The position numbers and the translations under genes are program-made. Below the pieces are notes generated by a model. The model was not told the DNA's origin and made no database searches. It worked only from the letters and a program-made list of their open reading frames with translations. This document shows, in pieces, positions 33,224 through 43,120 of a DNA stretch of 59,943 bases. Source of the stretch: a virus; the IMG/VR virus record IMGVR_UViG_3300036760_000042, positions 1 through 59,943 of that record. One strand, written 5' to 3'. How positions within the stretch are numbered: the stretch's first letter is position 1; each line of letters begins with the position of its first letter.

Positions 33224-36200
33224 GTGTCCTCAGACCCGCAACTCGACGCACTCCTTAGGCGCAGGGCGGAGCGCCGCCAAGCGGCGTCGCAGGCGCAAGC
33301 ATCCATCCAGCCGCAACTGTCGTTCCGCTCCGACCCGGCTGGACCGGCACCGCTCGGGCCTCCCTACTATCCCGAGGCCGGGGACGCGGGGGCTTCGGCA
33401 GTCGCCCGGCTGCAGGCAGCCACGCCAAAGTTCGTTGCGCCAGCGCCGCCAGCGCGCTTGGACTTCCCGACGCTTTACGACCTTGAGGAGCGATTCAAGT
33501 CAATCCCGAGCGCGGTGTCGGGCCTCGTGCGAGACCCGGGACAACTCCTGAGGCCTGAGACTTGGCAGGGACCGGAAGCCAAGGCCATGGACTACCGGAA
33601 CATGCCCATGCCATCGAGTGGGTCTACCTACGCGATGGACCGGGTCCGCGAAGACCTGAAAACCGGCTCCGGTGTCGGAGTGCAGGCTGGACGGGTCATG
33701 CGAGACCTGCTCGGGGCAGACATGAGCGATGTGCTGCCGGGAATGGCGCGGGATCAAATCTCGATGATTCGGAATGCGCCGCGAATTAGCTCAAACCTCG
33801 GGAAGGAACTCGCCTATGGAGCGATGGGAGGCATCGGCAGCGCCGTCGAATCCGTTGCTGACGCGGAACCCGGGGAATCCGCCCTGTCTCAGTTGGCTCA
33901 AGCCGGGCACGAAGCGGTGCAAAATAAATACCGGCGCACGCCAGAGTGGCTCCAAGAGCAGGCCCACCCAAGGCAGTTCCCTCGCTTGCCGGGGGGGCCG
34001 ATAACGCAGACCAAGATCCCTGAGGACCCCTACGGTCCTTCGTACATTCACGGGGCAGGGCGAAGAGCCACACGCGGCGAAGAAATCCTGATGGACACGG
34101 CTCATGGCATCGGTGGGTTTAGCGTTATGCCCGCCACGATCCCGTCAGGAGTGCTGGGGTCCGCGTACTACGACGTAAAGCAGGCGGGGATGATGGGCGC
34201 GGACCTGCCCGCAACTGCCGCGACGATAGCCATGGCCATCTCCAAGCTGGGCAGCGCCGAGCAGGGCAAGCTCTGGCCGATGTTCAAAGAGACCATGTCG
34301 AAGATGCCGGGGCATCGGACCCTTGAAGAGTTCAAGGGCATCCTCGCGGGGTTGATCCCGTCGGCGGTAGACATTGCCAGTGCAGGAGCGAAGCCTGAGC
34401 GCCTGTCCAACGAGAGCGAGACTCAATTCCAGAATCGGCAAGAGGTGATGGCTCACGACAGTCTGGCACAGTCGGTCGCCAACGTGGCGCTGACTGGCGG
34501 TGTTGTCGGTTCAATGGTCAGGCCAGCCATCGGGAGAAATCTCGCCGAGCGCCGAGCCACCGGCCTTGAGCAGCGCATGGCTGACGACATCTCAGGCAAG
34601 AAGCCCTTTCCTGCCGACCAGCGAGAGGCCACGCACGAGCGGCTCAGGCAGGAACTGGACGAGTCCCTTTACAAGACGCAGAAGCCTCAGGGGAAGGCGG
34701 AATCTAACGAGGAGTACGTTGCGAGGATTCAAGAGGCCATCGGCTCGCGGCTGGACCGTGCTGCGGGCGTTCCGCCCAACATGCCGGACTTCATTCGCGA
34801 CATCGCCACGCTGCGCCTTGAGAGCAAGCACCCGATGACAGATGCCGACCTTCTGGAGACCGAGCGGCTCGCAGAGCCTGACGTGCTGACTCCGTCGCAA
34901 GTGAAGGGCGTGGCAGAGCGCGAGCGCGAGGCGCTGCCAGTGACGACGCCGTCAATGCTCAAGGGCGGGGACGTCATCGAATCCAACCGCAAGCGGGTCG
35001 AAGTGCTGCGCCAGAAGGCGGAGGCCGCAGGGATGCCGGTGCCATCCGAGGGAGTTCTGCCGACGCCCACCGGAACGGTCGGGGAAGTGAAAGCCGGGTC
35101 CGGCATCGGAGGCTTGGTTCCTAGGCGCGAGGTTGACGAGCAGGGATTCTTCAGCCCGATCATCGAGGGAATAAAAACAGGGCTTGCGAAGGGCCACCCG
35201 CAGTACTGGATGAACCACCTTGCGAAGTTCGGTGGCGCGAAGGAAGAGGCCAAGTGGGCCGGGCTTGATGACTTCCTGAAAACCAAGGATTCCTTCACGA
35301 GAGAAGAACTCGACACGTTCATGCTCGCTAACAAGATCGAGGTCGAGGAGAAGTGGCACTCCAATGCGTCGGACGACAATCCCGAGCTAGACGCTCTGCA
35401 TGGCGACGTAAGCAACGCAGAAGAAGGCGTCGTCATTGCTCGCGAGGGCTACCGCGATGAAGTCCTTGACCGCTTCGACGTCGACATTGAAGGCTTTACC
35501 GACCGAGATCGAGGCGATCTCATCGCCGACGCGGAGGCTGCCCTTGCCGATGCGCGCACTGAACTGGAGGATTATCAGCGGGAGCAGCCCAGAGACACGA
35601 AGTGGACTCAGTATACCGAGCAGACGCCGTCTTCGAGGCCCCCGGACGAGCAATTTGAATTGGTGCTGAGGTTGCCGGAGGGCGTGAAGGGCGAGCCAGA
35701 CCTGTCTGGGGGGACCAACCACTACCCCTACAAGAACCAAATCCTCCATGTCAGATTTAATGTCAGGCAGCGGCCTGACGGAAAGTCCGGCATCTTCTTG
35801 GACGAGGCGCAGAGCGACCAAGGGCAGCGTGGCAGGGACAAGGGGTTCCGCAAGATTGGGGCCGACGCCGGGCCTGAGCTTGGAAAGCTAAGGGAGCGAC
35901 TGAAGGCTGTCGAGGTCGAGCGCGAACGGCTGGTGATGGAGCGCGACGATCTTGGAGATAAGCGGTCTGAGCGGTTTAGGCAGTTAGACGAGGAGATTGT
36001 CAGGGATCTTGGCTACCGCTCAGCTAAAGACCTTCAGGATAAACACAATGCGGCCCGCGCAGCGGCCATGAGGTATGAAGCGGGGTCCGGCCTCCCATGG
36101 GAGAAGCTCTCAGACGACAAGGCCGAGGCACTGCGGCGGCACAATAAGGCCCTTCTTGAAGACCCGACCGTCGTGGAGTTGGACCGCAGGCGCGAGGAGC

Positions 36201-39200
36201 TAGACTCGCTTTATGACGAAGCCACTGCGGAGGCGGGGAGGGCAACCAAGGCCCTGAGCGATTTCACGACTCGGCCAGCGGAGGCTCCATTCATTACAGA
36301 CACCCAGCAGTGGACTGCGCGTGCCCTGAAGAGGATGCTGCGTTACGCGGCAGAGAATGGCCATTCTTATATCGCGTGGACCAACGGCGAGCAGCAAACG
36401 CGGCGCTGGGCCGAGGCACTGCGCGCCAAAGTAGACACGCTGTGGTGGGAGAAAGTTGAGGGCGGGATCGCGCTGGCCGGGACCAAGAACGGCCAAGATG
36501 TCAAGCTGCCTGAGACCGCAAAGATCATCAAAGGCGCAGACTCACTTCGGGAGTCTATCGGGGCGGCAATGTCCCGGCAGATTCTGGACAGCCCGAACCA
36601 GTCGGGGACCATCACCGGGAAGGACCTTACCATCGACAGCGCTGGGATGAAGCACTACTACGATGTCGTCATGCCGAGCGTTATGGACAAGATCGCGAAG
36701 AAGTGGGGCGGCAAGGTCGTGTGGCGCGACATGGAGTTCGGCACAGAATACTCACCAAGGCTGCTGACCGGCCCGGAACTCTCTGCCAGAGAAATAGATG
36801 CCATCCGTGCTGTGTGGCCTGGCTCGGGGGGCGCTACACAAATGCTGCGACAGCACGAGGTTGAGGCGCGCAGGCGCACTTTGGATACCTTGGAAGTGCT
36901 GGCCAATGAAGTCGCGCAGGGGAAGTCTCTGCGGGAGGCGCTGGAGTCTCGGCTAACGAACATCGGCCCATACGGCTCCCCGGTAATCGGTCGAGACGTT
37001 CTGGGGGCCATCGGATGGAAGCTAGAGCGTCCCAATGAGACACAGCGAGTACCAATGATAGACATCACGCCCCAGATGCGCGAGGGGGCGATGGCGGGGT
37101 TCTCGCAGTTCTCTGGGGCTGACCCGAAGCTGATGATGCGTGCGCTTGATCACGGAATCCGGCTCCTGAAGGATGTCCCCGAGTTCGGAGCATGGGCATC
37201 TCGCATGATCCGAGAGATCGGCCCGGCCATTGGCCCGCACGTCAGGAAGCTCTACGAGCAGGCCAAGGGTGCAAAGCCAATAACGCTGGGCGCGAGCATG
37301 TCTCGCTCGGAGCGGTACGCTCAGGACATCCGAGACGGTGCCAAGATCGGCGAAGGCGATCACAAGTTCGTCGACTTCCAAGGAATATTCTCGAAAGGGA
37401 CATCAGAAGAGATCGCTGGCAAACCATGGGTCCAGAAGCTGACCGGCGTTCTGAGTGACGCCTACTCCGAGTACCGAAGGGAGGCCGAACGGCACGAGCC
37501 GTCCTTCGCGGAGGGTTCCGGCGGGCCGCGCTTCGCTGGCATTACTCCAGCGCCAGCATGGAAGGGCGTGAGCTTCTGGAAAGGCGACCTCGAAGGCACG
37601 CCAGGCGAGCGCGGCAACCTGTTCTCCTACGTCAATCCCTTCAGGGTAGTGTCCGACGTGGCGGAGGGGGTCGCGGGCGGCACCATCGCGGAGTCGCGCT
37701 CACGCGAGACCGCTGCCGACATGATGGCCAGCGTAACATTGCACGAGATGTTGCACCATCTTGACGACGCCCACACGCAGGTCCACGACTACGCGATGAC
37801 GGAGTACCCAGCATGGATACCCAGAGAGGTGCGCGCACGCATTACCACTTCCCTTGACGAGGTGTTACAATCAGAAGATACATGGAGAGAACTCAATGAC
37901 TATGCCAAACGAGCGACTCCGCACAGTTACAGAGGATCGGGAGTCGAGGTGGGCCATGGCGGGGCTGGCGGCGAACCTCGGGTCGGAGAAGCCATGCCTG
38001 CACTGCGCCCAGAGCATCCTCAGGCAGGCGAAGGCGGACGGGCTGGACTGGGAGGCGATCTACGAGGTGGCGGCGTCAATGAACAAGGACCGCCCGGTGC
38101 CGAGGCTCGGGGAAATCTCACCGGACAACGAGCCGCAGGCGCACTAGACCGCAACCCCCTCGATCTGTCCTCTGACCCCGAGATCCGGCGCTCTCAGATG
38201 CGAGAGGCCGAGGCCGCTATTCGCGCATGGCTGAACCCTCCCGCCAAGGCCGGGTCCGGCATAGGCGGTGTGGACTTCGAGAACCCACCGCTTGAGGCCT
38301 TCCTCAAGTGGGCGAAGGCGCTGAAAGAAGAAGGCGTCGACACGCTCGGCAAGCTCATGCCCATCGCCGTTGCGCGCTTCGGGCCGACTATCGCGGGCCG
38401 GATGCCGGAACTATACAAGCGCCTCCAAGGCGTTGAGTTCCTTCGCGGCCAAGAGCGACCCGGATTTCCGGGCGGACTCCTGTTCAGCAAGGGCGGTAAG
38501 CCATACGGGCTCCCTGAGGGAATAAGCACGCCAGCCAAGGTCCGTGGGCTTCAGGCACGGTTGAGCAACTTGGCCGAAGAGGGCCTCGCTGGCAAGGACT
38601 GGTACAGGCGCAGCGCTGATGCCATTTACGCATTCGTAGGCGGGGATCTGGCGCAGGCAAAGAAACTGGCGGGACTCATCGCGATCTTCTCGGCGAACCG
38701 CTCGCCCGTAGGAGAGATGCCGTCAGTGGCCGACGCATGGGCGATGCACGAGTCTGGACTCAAGCTAACGCAGGAGTCGGTCCACGTTACGGGGGACCAA
38801 CTCGCCAAGGCGCAGCGCTGGCTCGATAATGGAACGACGTGGGTGAATGACGAGCGCATCGACGCCGGGCAGGGTAAGAAGACATGGAGCTTCTACCAGA
38901 ACTTCCTTGAGCATCTTGACCCAGCAGACCCGATGGGACATCGCGGCGCAGGCAAGCGGGCCGTAACTGTAGATGTCTGGATCGCAAGGGCCATCGGATG
39001 GATGGGGACAGCCACAGAAATCGATCTGTCTGCCGGGCAGTATCGCGCTGCTCAGGCTCTGGTCCAAGCCGTGGCCGACAAGCTCGGACTCACTCCAAGC
39101 CAAGCGCAGGCGGCGATCTGGGCAGCGCAACAGGTCCGAGAAGGCGCAGACCTGAAGTCCATGGCCGAGGGCGACTTCAAGTCCTTGATGGAGCGTGGAT

Positions 39201-42200
39201 TTGCTCAACTCAATGTCGAAGCCTCCCCGGGCAAGCACACGGGACTGTGGCCAGAATACGAGACTGCCCCGATAAAGCAGAAGCTCGATGTCCATCGCCG
39301 CATCCAGAAGATATTTGAAGACGAGCGCGGCAATGACCTGATTGCGAAGGCGGTTGACCTCAGGCTCCCAGTATCGCATGACGGCGTTGGCGTCTTCTTG
39401 AATGTGCAATCGCCCGGCACCGCCAAGCAGTTCTGGGTGATGAAGGGCTGGCTCAGTAAGAAAAAGGGGGACGCCGGGCGTATTAGCGAGGAGTACAGGA
39501 AGAAGCTCGACGCATACGCCGGGACCTATGCCTACTTCTCCAACCAGAATGCCATCGGATGGACTCGCCCCTTGGAGTCGAAGTCTCCCAAGACCACCTA
39601 CATGTACGATCTGGACATGGGCGTTACGGCGACCCCGGCACAAATGAAAGAGCTTGGCGCTCTGCTCGGCTCCACGTTCGCCCCGAAGAATCTCTACTTC
39701 GCTACAATTTTTACACCCAACGGGGTAAGGATTCTGAACGTCAATGATGTCAGGGTTCCTGAGGCTGTCTGGGGCGCTGACATGAAGACAGGGGTGCTCG
39801 ATCAGTTCAGCCACCCAAAGTTCGGTGTGCTAGAGTACGACCACGATGGTAACTACATCGAGCACGCAACCGGAGCGAAGGAGGGGCAGCATGGGGATAA
39901 TTACCTACAAGCGATATGGGACGCAGGAGGATCTGAACTCCTCGACAAGGTTTTCGTTCTTTTCGGACCGACAAGTTCACGGGAAACCGAAGCCATCTCC
40001 AAAGAGTACGGATGGACCGACGGACGGAAGTACTCCATCGGAGCAAAGCCTCCCGAGTACCACATCGGAGCCGACGGAAAGTTCAAGCTAGGCCCCGCCC
40101 CGACCGCCGTGCCTGAGCCGCCACCCGAGGCGGTGGCAGGCAGCGGCATCGGGGGCTTGTTCAGAAGGCCCCCTCCCCCTCCCACCGCAGGCGCGGCGCT
40201 GACCCCCAGCCAGATGCGTGGAGAGGTCGCGCTCCACGACCTCTGGGAGCGCAGCAAGGACTTTGTCGCTGGGGAAGCGCCAGACCCATACAAGGGCAAG
40301 AACCCGCTCGCCATCGCCCGCCAGTTCTATCGGGGCCATGTCGCCGAGTACTCCCCGTTGCGCAAGGCGGAGCTTGTGTACTACAAAGCGATCCATGGAG
40401 TTGCTCCGCGTTTCGGCGTAGACAAGGATTTCGAGCTTCGGGCTGGAGATGCCGCCAAGGCCGACCACGTCCTCGGTCAATTTGCGAGCGAGATTGTTCA
40501 GCCGCTCAAGAACATCTCGAAGGAATCCCTCTTCAAGTACATGGCCGCTCGGCGCATCGAGGACCGAGTCGTCACGAGCAGCCGAAACTCTGCGGAAGAA
40601 GCAGAGCGCAAGCGCGTTGCTGGCTTCGATGAGGAGACGGCCAAGGGCGCTGCCGCCTCTGTGCGCAAGACCGACCCCAACTACATCCTGATGGAGTCCA
40701 TCCTTGCAAAGGGTGGTCCGTACCGACGCATCATGGGGGAGATGCTCGACATGATGGTGTCGTCAGGCAGGATGTCGCCAGAGTTGCGCAGGAACATCGA
40801 CCAGAGCAGCGACTTCTATGCACCGTTCCGAGTGCTCACGGCCATCAGCAACATGGAGGCCGATGCTGCTTCTGGCGGTGGCAGGCCTGTCCCGGGCATT
40901 GCTCAGTTGACCAAGGCCATCACAGGGATCTCGGACGCGGACTTCGCGCTGGACAAAGACTTCCTGAAAGAGAGCGCGGCGCAGATTGTCAGGGCGCACA
41001 TTCTCGCCGGGAAAAACGAGAAGATGCTCCTGCTCGATGCGATGGCTCGGCGTCAGGGAACGGATCACATGCGCCTGCTCGGGCCAGAAGAGCGCCCGCG
41101 TCAGGGCTGGGCTGTCACGACGTATCTCTACAACGGCGTGCCCCAACGGATGGAAGTCGCGCCGTATGTCGAGCGTGCCCTCAGGGGACTCAACAGCGGA
41201 GAGACGCAGATGGCCTTGGAGACACTGCGCCTATTTCAGGGGACCCTGCGAGGCGGCACCACCACTTTCAACGCGGCCTTCCAGATCTCCAACCTGCTGG
41301 CGTCCGATGTCCCTCGCGTAGCATTGATGAGCCGCGCCGGGTTGCGTGGGCCGATAGACTGGGCGCACTTCGGTGTCGATGTCCTCAATGCCCTCTTCAT
41401 GCAGAGCATTCCAACCAACGTCTTTGGGAAGCCGACGCCGCTGTTCCAGCGCATGATGAAGAACGGCGTCCTGAATGCGTCCGTCAGTAGTTGGGTCAGG
41501 GAGGAGTCCGGGTACAAGCGGAAACTCGCCAGCCACGAGGGCACCATGCGTCAGCGTGGGTACTGGAGGACGCTGGACACCATCAACTCATTCTCTCAGG
41601 CAGTAGAGGAGACAGGCAAGGCGCTCGCGTGGATGCGCATGGAGCGCTTCAACAAGAAGAAGCTCTCGCAGTTGCCGCCCGATCAGCAGGCAAAATACAT
41701 GAGAGAGATGGCCAGCGAGGTCCGCAACTACGGTGGGTCCCCAGACTTCTGGCGGCACGGCGAGGCTCGCCAGATGAACCTGATCTTCATGTTCTACAAC
41801 GCCGCCATGCAGGGCATCGAGCGCGATGTCGCTCGGCTCTCCGGAAAGACTGGGGCGAAGGATGCCGGTGCCGCATGGGCGCGGCTGACCCCGCTGGTGC
41901 TCGCGAGCGTTTACTACGCTGCGCTCCAAGCATCGCCAGAGTACAAGAAAGACTACGACGCGCTGCAGCAGTGGGAGCGGGACAACTACTTCCACATCTG
42001 GCGCAACAGGTACTTCGTCAACGCTGACGGACAGCGGGTGAGAGACTCGTTCCGCATCCCGAAGAAGAACTTCGTTAAGCTGCTCGCGAACGTCACCGAG
42101 GAAGGCGTCCGCTACGCCATGTCCGAAGATCCTGATGCCGCCTACCGGATGCTCTCGTCAGTGATGGAGAACGCCAGCCCCATCAACATCGAAGGCGACA

Positions 42201-42955
42201 CGATGCAAGAGCGCGGCTACTCAGTGCTGGGGTCGATGAACCCGGCCATCAAGGTGCCAGCGGAGTACATCACCGGGAAGTCGTTCTTCATGAAGACCGA
42301 CACCGTTCCGCCGCGCCTTGAGGGAGAGCCTGCCGAGTTTGAGGCCGACGCCCAGACGCCGCAGATATTCAAGACCCTCGGGGCATTGCCAACGAAGATT
42401 GGCTTGCCCGGAATGTCACCGAAGAAACTCGAAGCTGCTGTCTATGGTCTGGGCGGCGGGGCAGTGAACCAGTTGTTCCCGAGAGAGGCGGCTGAGGGCC
42501 GGGAGGCGTACACAGAGATCGCGCCCATGAAGCGGTTCGTCCGTGGGACCGGCGTCAACTACGACGACCTGTACGCCAAGGACCGCCCACTCGCAGAAGT
42601 CGTCCACCACATGGAGCGGTTGAAGAAGGAAGCTCCGGAAGAGGCGGCAGCTTACGCTCAAGAACACCATCTGGAGTTCGCAGCGCATGAGCGGTTGCAG
42701 GATGTCATGAAGCTGATGTCGATACACCGGAAGGAGGTTCGCGGAAGGCGACTGGTCGGTGGCAAGATGACCGCCGAGGAGTCGCCGCAATTCAGGGGCC
42801 TGATCGAGGAGGCACTCGCGGACGTAGACCAGATCCTGTCGAGCGAGTCGGGCCAACCGTCCGCCAAACCCGCGCCCGCAACTGGCGGTTCCGGGGACCC
42901 AGAGTTGCAGGAACTCCTCCGCCGCCGCGCACTCAGAAAGCAGGGACAGAGATAA
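33224..42955 (+). CDS. Giant polyvalent ejection protein, 3243 aa
   Basis: GTG 33224 after GGAGGGG. At least four modules are separated by an AGSGIGG linker at about 624, 1676 and 2305. One contains LDEAQSDQGQRGRDKGF (about 859) and, from about 1022, ALKRMLRYAAENGHSYIAW, as in a 'large polyvalent protein-associated' domain (LPD23-like). One has a zincin-like HEMLH (1507-1511). The last 900 residues are helical (FNAAFQISNLLASD; FYNAAMQGIERDVARL), resembling LPD38. Polyvalent proteins enter the cell with phage DNA to shield it or act on the host. The N-terminus DPQLDALLRRRAERRQ is echoed at the C-terminus. Confidence 0.8.
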   Translation: MSSDPQLDALLRRRAERRQAASQAQASIQPQLSFRSDPAGPAPLGPPYYPEAGDAGASAVARLQAATPKFVAPAPPARLDFPTLYDLEERFKSIPSAVSGLVRDPGQLLRPETWQGPEAKAMDYRNMPMPSSGSTYAMDRVREDLKTGSGVGVQAGRVMRDLLGADMSDVLPGMARDQISMIRNAPRISSNLGKELAYGAMGGIGSAVESVADAEPGESALSQLAQAGHEAVQNKYRRTPEWLQEQAHPRQFPRLPGGPITQTKIPEDPYGPSYIHGAGRRATRGEEILMDTAHGIGGFSVMPATIPSGVLGSAYYDVKQAGMMGADLPATAATIAMAISKLGSAEQGKLWPMFKETMSKMPGHRTLEEFKGILAGLIPSAVDIASAGAKPERLSNESETQFQNRQEVMAHDSLAQSVANVALTGGVVGSMVRPAIGRNLAERRATGLEQRMADDISGKKPFPADQREATHERLRQELDESLYKTQKPQGKAESNEEYVARIQEAIGSRLDRAAGVPPNMPDFIRDIATLRLESKHPMTDADLLETERLAEPDVLTPSQVKGVAEREREALPVTTPSMLKGGDVIESNRKRVEVLRQKAEAAGMPVPSEGVLPTPTGTVGEVKAGSGIGGLVPRREVDEQGFFSPIIEGIKTGLAKGHPQYWMNHLAKFGGAKEEAKWAGLDDFLKTKDSFTREELDTFMLANKIEVEEKWHSNASDDNPELDALHGDVSNAEEGVVIAREGYRDEVLDRFDVDIEGFTDRDRGDLIADAEAALADARTELEDYQREQPRDTKWTQYTEQTPSSRPPDEQFELVLRLPEGVKGEPDLSGGTNHYPYKNQILHVRFNVRQRPDGKSGIFLDEAQSDQGQRGRDKGFRKIGADAGPELGKLRERLKAVEVERERLVMERDDLGDKRSERFRQLDEEIVRDLGYRSAKDLQDKHNAARAAAMRYEAGSGLPWEKLSDDKAEALRRHNKALLEDPTVVELDRRREELDSLYDEATAEAGRATKALSDFTTRPAEAPFITDTQQWTARALKRMLRYAAENGHSYIAWTNGEQQTRRWAEALRAKVDTLWWEKVEGGIALAGTKNGQDVKLPETAKIIKGADSLRESIGAAMSRQILDSPNQSGTITGKDLTIDSAGMKHYYDVVMPSVMDKIAKKWGGKVVWRDMEFGTEYSPRLLTGPELSAREIDAIRAVWPGSGGATQMLRQHEVEARRRTLDTLEVLANEVAQGKSLREALESRLTNIGPYGSPVIGRDVLGAIGWKLERPNETQRVPMIDITPQMREGAMAGFSQFSGADPKLMMRALDHGIRLLKDVPEFGAWASRMIREIGPAIGPHVRKLYEQAKGAKPITLGASMSRSERYAQDIRDGAKIGEGDHKFVDFQGIFSKGTSEEIAGKPWVQKLTGVLSDAYSEYRREAERHEPSFAEGSGGPRFAGITPAPAWKGVSFWKGDLEGTPGERGNLFSYVNPFRVVSDVAEGVAGGTIAESRSRETAADMMASVTLHEMLHHLDDAHTQVHDYAMTEYPAWIPREVRARITTSLDEVLQSEDTWRELNDYAKRATPHSYRGSGVEVGHGGAGGEPRVGEAMPALRPEHPQAGEGGRAGLGGDLRGGGVNEQGPPGAEARGNLTGQRAAGALDRNPLDLSSDPEIRRSQMREAEAAIRAWLNPPAKAGSGIGGVDFENPPLEAFLKWAKALKEEGVDTLGKLMPIAVARFGPTIAGRMPELYKRLQGVEFLRGQERPGFPGGLLFSKGGKPYGLPEGISTPAKVRGLQARLSNLAEEGLAGKDWYRRSADAIYAFVGGDLAQAKKLAGLIAIFSANRSPVGEMPSVADAWAMHESGLKLTQESVHVTGDQLAKAQRWLDNGTTWVNDERIDAGQGKKTWSFYQNFLEHLDPADPMGHRGAGKRAVTVDVWIARAIGWMGTATEIDLSAGQYRAAQALVQAVADKLGLTPSQAQAAIWAAQQVREGADLKSMAEGDFKSLMERGFAQLNVEASPGKHTGLWPEYETAPIKQKLDVHRRIQKIFEDERGNDLIAKAVDLRLPVSHDGVGVFLNVQSPGTAKQFWVMKGWLSKKKGDAGRISEEYRKKLDAYAGTYAYFSNQNAIGWTRPLESKSPKTTYMYDLDMGVTATPAQMKELGALLGSTFAPKNLYFATIFTPNGVRILNVNDVRVPEAVWGADMKTGVLDQFSHPKFGVLEYDHDGNYIEHATGAKEGQHGDNYLQAIWDAGGSELLDKVFVLFGPTSSRETEAISKEYGWTDGRKYSIGAKPPEYHIGADGKFKLGPAPTAVPEPPPEAVAGSGIGGLFRRPPPPPTAGAALTPSQMRGEVALHDLWERSKDFVAGEAPDPYKGKNPLAIARQFYRGHVAEYSPLRKAELVYYKAIHGVAPRFGVDKDFELRAGDAAKADHVLGQFASEIVQPLKNISKESLFKYMAARRIEDRVVTSSRNSAEEAERKRVAGFDEETAKGAAASVRKTDPNYILMESILAKGGPYRRIMGEMLDMMVSSGRMSPELRRNIDQSSDFYAPFRVLTAISNMEADAASGGGRPVPGIAQLTKAITGISDADFALDKDFLKESAAQIVRAHILAGKNEKMLLLDAMARRQGTDHMRLLGPEERPRQGWAVTTYLYNGVPQRMEVAPYVERALRGLNSGETQMALETLRLFQGTLRGGTTTFNAAFQISNLLASDVPRVALMSRAGLRGPIDWAHFGVDVLNALFMQSIPTNVFGKPTPLFQRMMKNGVLNASVSSWVREESGYKRKLASHEGTMRQRGYWRTLDTINSFSQAVEETGKALAWMRMERFNKKKLSQLPPDQQAKYMREMASEVRNYGGSPDFWRHGEARQMNLIFMFYNAAMQGIERDVARLSGKTGAKDAGAAWARLTPLVLASVYYAALQASPEYKKDYDALQQWERDNYFHIWRNRYFVNADGQRVRDSFRIPKKNFVKLLANVTEEGVRYAMSEDPDAAYRMLSSVMENASPINIEGDTMQERGYSVLGSMNPAIKVPAEYITGKSFFMKTDTVPPRLEGEPAEFEADAQTPQIFKTLGALPTKIGLPGMSPKKLEAAVYGLGGGAVNQLFPREAAEGREAYTEIAPMKRFVRGTGVNYDDLYAKDRPLAEVVHHMERLKKEAPEEAAAYAQEHHLEFAAHERLQDVMKLMSIHRKEVRGRRLVGGKMTAEESPQFRGLIEEALADVDQILSSESGQPSAKPAPATGGSGDPELQELLRRRALRKQGQR
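37896..38147 (+). CDS. Gene nested in the giant gene in another frame, 83 aa
   Basis: ATG 37896 has GGAGAG six bases upstream and opens an 83-codon frame fully inside the giant gene. The product looks like a real protein: TVTEDRESRWAMAGLAANLG, then CLHCAQSILRQAKADGLDWE and YEVAASMNKDRP. The giant frame over the same bases is Gly-rich filler between modules. Promoter-like hexamers TTACCA (37842) and TACAAT (37866), 18 apart, lie upstream. Overprinting or insertion of a small gene into a linker is inferred. Confidence 0.55.
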   Translation: MTMPNERLRTVTEDRESRWAMAGLAANLGSEKPCLHCAQSILRQAKADGLDWEAIYEVAASMNKDRPVPRLGEISPDNEPQAH

Positions 42956-43068
42956 TGCCGAGGTTCGCCCACGCACTCCACTGCATCACACTCAACGCCT
43001 TTGCGCACTTCTGCAAGGCAACCCAGATGATTCGCCGCAATCTCGCGGACCTCGGCATCATTGTCTGA
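42955..43068 (+). CDS. Putative small protein, 37 aa
   Basis: ATG 42955 overlaps the giant gene's TAA (TAATG). The product is short and mildly hydrophobic with three His and two Cys in the first half (FAHALHC, HFCKA), ending RRNLADLGIIV. Coupling is the only support; the SD is weak. Confidence 0.35.
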   Translation: MPRFAHALHCITLNAFAHFCKATQMIRRNLADLGIIV

Positions 43069-43078
43069 CGGAGACGGC

Positions 43079-43120
43079 ATGCTAACGGACCCGATCATCT
43101 CAGTCAAGAGGGCTGCCTGA
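43079..43120 (+). CDS. Possible 13-residue leader of the endolysin gene
   Basis: ATG 43079 with GGAG seven bases upstream; the frame MLTDPIISVKRAA ends in a TGA overlapping the endolysin ATG (TGATG). It may only serve to couple translation. Low confidence. Confidence 0.25.
   Translation: MLTDPIISVKRAA

Noticed and set aside
38765-39814. 349-codon frame opposite the giant gene
   Set aside because: Antisense shadow of a GC-rich gene; no SD and no recognisable motif.
39891-40091. A 66-codon frame with a good SD (GGAGGGG) inside the giant gene
   Set aside because: The giant frame here is of natural composition and leads properly into the AGSGIGG linker, while the alternative product is Ser/Pro/Thr-rich without structure; the SD match is probably chance.
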